Below, piece by piece: positions 62,366-64,000 of a DNA stretch of 64,000 bases. The stretch's first letter is position 1. Every line of letters starts with the position of its first letter. Location: NCBI RefSeq assembly GCF_000332495.1, contig NZ_AOGW02000006.1, positions 1 to 64,000 of the forward strand, read 5' to 3'. Position numbers and translations under genes: made by a program. Under the pieces are notes generated by a model, which searched no databases, was not told the DNA's origin, and worked only from the letters and a program-made list of their open reading frames with translations. The stretch is from Leptospira terpstrae serovar Hualin str. LT 11-33 = ATCC 700639. GTDB taxonomy: Bacteria > Spirochaetota > Leptospiria > Leptospirales > Leptospiraceae.

Positions 62366-64000
62366 ATGTTAAAAAAATCAAATTTAATACTTGTTACACT
62401 TGGAATCACCCTAATGGCATTCGTTCCGAATTGCAAAAAGGGCGCAGCTACGGCAACACTTGCTTCCGATGCTGCTTCTAGAGTGTATGTGGCTCCAGGT
62501 GAAAAGGACGAAGTGTACGCCTTTTTATCTGGTGGATTTAGTGGTCAGATGTCCGTTTACGGAATTCCATCGGCTCGACTATTCAAAATCATTCCAGTGT
62601 TTTCTGTGTTTCCTGAAAACGGATATGGATTTGATGAAGAAACAAAAGAAATGTTAAAAACTACTCATGGTTATGTGCCATGGGATGATAGCCACCACGT
62701 AGAATCATCTATGACAGATGGAAAACAGGATGGTCGTTGGATGTTTTTAAACGCAAACAATACACCAAGGCTTGCGAGGATTGACCTAAAGTCTTTTGAG
62801 ACAAAAGAGATCTTAGAAATCCCAAACACTGCAGGAAACCACGCATCTCCGTTTGCTACTGAAAATACTGAGTATTTGATGGCAGCAACACGTTTCTCGG
62901 TTCCTGTTCCACAAGCAAGTGTACCGATCGATAGTTTCTCCAAAGGTGGGTTCAAAGGAACCGTCACTATGGTAAAAGTTGATAAAAACACAGGAAGACT
63001 TTCTATTGAATTACAAGTCCTTGTTCCTGGGTTTAACTATGACTTATCCCATTGTGGTAAAAAGAAATCCCATGACTGGTGTTTCTTCAGTAGTTACAAC
63101 TCTGAACAAGCGCACAAAATGTTAGAAGTGGGTGCTTCCAAAAAAGATAAAGACTTTATCTTAGCATTCAACTGGGTTCGCGCTAAAGAATGTAAAGACC
63201 AAGGAAAGGCTTATAACTTTGGTGGAGAATACGTAAACAACTTTCACGATGAAAACAAACCAGCCGTATCCACTAAGTTAAGCGGTGTGAAGATGTTAAA
63301 TCCGAAGGATTGCCCAGGTATGATGTATTACATGCCAACACCTAAAAGTCCGCATGGAACTGACGTTGACTCTACCGGAGAATACATTGTTGGTGGTGGA
63401 AAGTTAGCATCCGTAATCCCAGTTCACTCCTTTAGCAAAATGATGGAAGTAAAAGATAAGAAGGAACACCATTCGACTGAAATCGAAGGAATTCCAGTTC
63501 TTAAATATGAATCCACACTTGCTGGTGAAGTACAAAAACCATGCCTCGGTCCATTACATACTGAGTTCGACGGAAAGGGGTATGCTTATACTTCTTGTTT
63601 CGTAAGTTCTGAAGTAGTCAAATGGAAACTAGGAACATGGGAAGTGGTACAACATCTACCTGCTTATTATAGTGTTGGTCACTTGTCTATCGTTGGAGGA
63701 AGTTCATCAGAGCCTTATGGTAAGTATCTGATTGCGATGAACAAAATTACTAAAGATAGATATCTCCCAGTAGGAATGGAATTACCACAAAGTGCACAAC
63801 TTTATGATATCTCTTCTGGTAAGGCAGAATTGTTATCTGACTTCCCTACAGTAGGGGAACCACACTATTCACAAATGATTCCAGCAAAACTGCTAATGGA
63901 TAAAACTGCGAAACTCTATCCTCTAGAGGAAAACAAACATCCATATGCGACTAAAAATGAGAACGAAGCAAAAATTGTAAGATTGGGAAGTACTGTCCAT
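62366..64000 (+). CDS. nosZ: nitrous oxide reductase NosZ (Sec-type, clade II), C-terminus beyond the window
   Basis: 545 codons are visible, open to the right edge. AGGTAA lies upstream of the ATG. The N-terminal signal peptide (MLKKSNLILVTLGITLMAFV then PNC) has no Tat motif, as in clade II enzymes, and a lipobox-like Cys23. The CuZ ligands begin with DDSHH (residues 107-111). GNHASPF, HGTDVDSTGEY, GPLHTEFDGKGYAYTSCFVS and VGHLSIVGG follow. It reduces N2O to N2 in the periplasm. The CuA (cupredoxin) domain lies outside the window. Accessory nosD/F/Y/L genes are expected beyond. Confidence 0.95.
   Translation, partial: MLKKSNLILVTLGITLMAFVPNCKKGAATATLASDAASRVYVAPGEKDEVYAFLSGGFSGQMSVYGIPSARLFKIIPVFSVFPENGYGFDEETKEMLKTTHGYVPWDDSHHVESSMTDGKQDGRWMFLNANNTPRLARIDLKSFETKEILEIPNTAGNHASPFATENTEYLMAATRFSVPVPQASVPIDSFSKGGFKGTVTMVKVDKNTGRLSIELQVLVPGFNYDLSHCGKKKSHDWCFFSSYNSEQAHKMLEVGASKKDKDFILAFNWVRAKECKDQGKAYNFGGEYVNNFHDENKPAVSTKLSGVKMLNPKDCPGMMYYMPTPKSPHGTDVDSTGEYIVGGGKLASVIPVHSFSKMMEVKDKKEHHSTEIEGIPVLKYESTLAGEVQKPCLGPLHTEFDGKGYAYTSCFVSSEVVKWKLGTWEVVQHLPAYYSVGHLSIVGGSSSEPYGKYLIAMNKITKDRYLPVGMELPQSAQLYDISSGKAELLSDFPTVGEPHYSQMIPAKLLMDKTAKLYPLEENKHPYATKNENEAKIVRLGSTVH

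Overview
The window reads as chromosome of a spirochaete of the genus Leptospira, most likely a free-living (saprophytic) species. Sequence-based grounds: AT-rich DNA, a DUF1554 lectin-like lipoprotein, TRL-family peptides, many short lipoproteins with relaxed lipoboxes, several methyl-accepting chemotaxis proteins (MCPs), and SpoIIE/7TMR-DISM and MASE1/CHASE signalling proteins. The species cannot be fixed from the sequence alone.

Layout. 1-840: the 5' part of an IS481-type insertion sequence abutting the 3' remnant of an amino-acid permease. 0.9-12 kb: housekeeping and envelope genes (K+/H+ antiporter, peroxiredoxin, leucyl aminopeptidase, MFS pump, a SpoIIE-type phosphatase coupled to Ppx/GppA, mreB). 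11.6-22.7 kb: a DUF2089 regulator with a repeat protein, an MCP, small lipoproteins, a thioesterase/AraC pair, a RibD-like reductase and SelO. 22.7-28.6 kb: a seven-repeat beta-propeller lipoprotein, VOC and DUF2200 proteins, a chemoreceptor-like protein paired with a di-iron ODP-type sensor, and a lactonase-like propeller lipoprotein. 28.6-33.4 kb: a Ca2+/H+ antiporter and class I ribonucleotide reductase nrdBA under a probable cobalamin riboswitch. 33.4-46 kb: a hybrid histidine kinase, SRPBCC and AraC genes, OsmC, an Omp85-like outer-membrane protein, an MCP and three tandem TRL lipoproteins. 46.1-53.6 kb: a gamma-glutamyltransferase-creB-creC-creD run, in which creC is interrupted by a homopolymer frameshift, and a dCache MCP. 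53.7-64 kb: DUF4349, a U32 peptidase-like protein, a FadL-type porin, small haem/membrane proteins, a bacteriohaemerythrin, and the start of a nitrous oxide reductase (nos) operon that leaves the right edge.

How the genes fit together. The right end looks like a respiratory nitrogen-oxide module. A C-type cytochrome, two related four-helix membrane proteins with conserved His, and a lipoprotein precede fasciclin lipoprotein-cytochrome c-nosZ. Three perfect FNR/DNR-type palindromes (TTGAT-N4-ATCAA) lie in front of the lipoprotein and the nos operon, suggesting joint control by a Crp/Fnr-family regulator responding to low oxygen or NO. Oxygen sensing also appears at 25.4-26.8 kb (chemoreceptor-like protein plus ODP). 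The nrdBA genes appear to be repressed by cobalamin, which implies that a B12-dependent reductase is encoded elsewhere.

No rRNA, tRNA, CRISPR array, prophage or replication origin was recognised.
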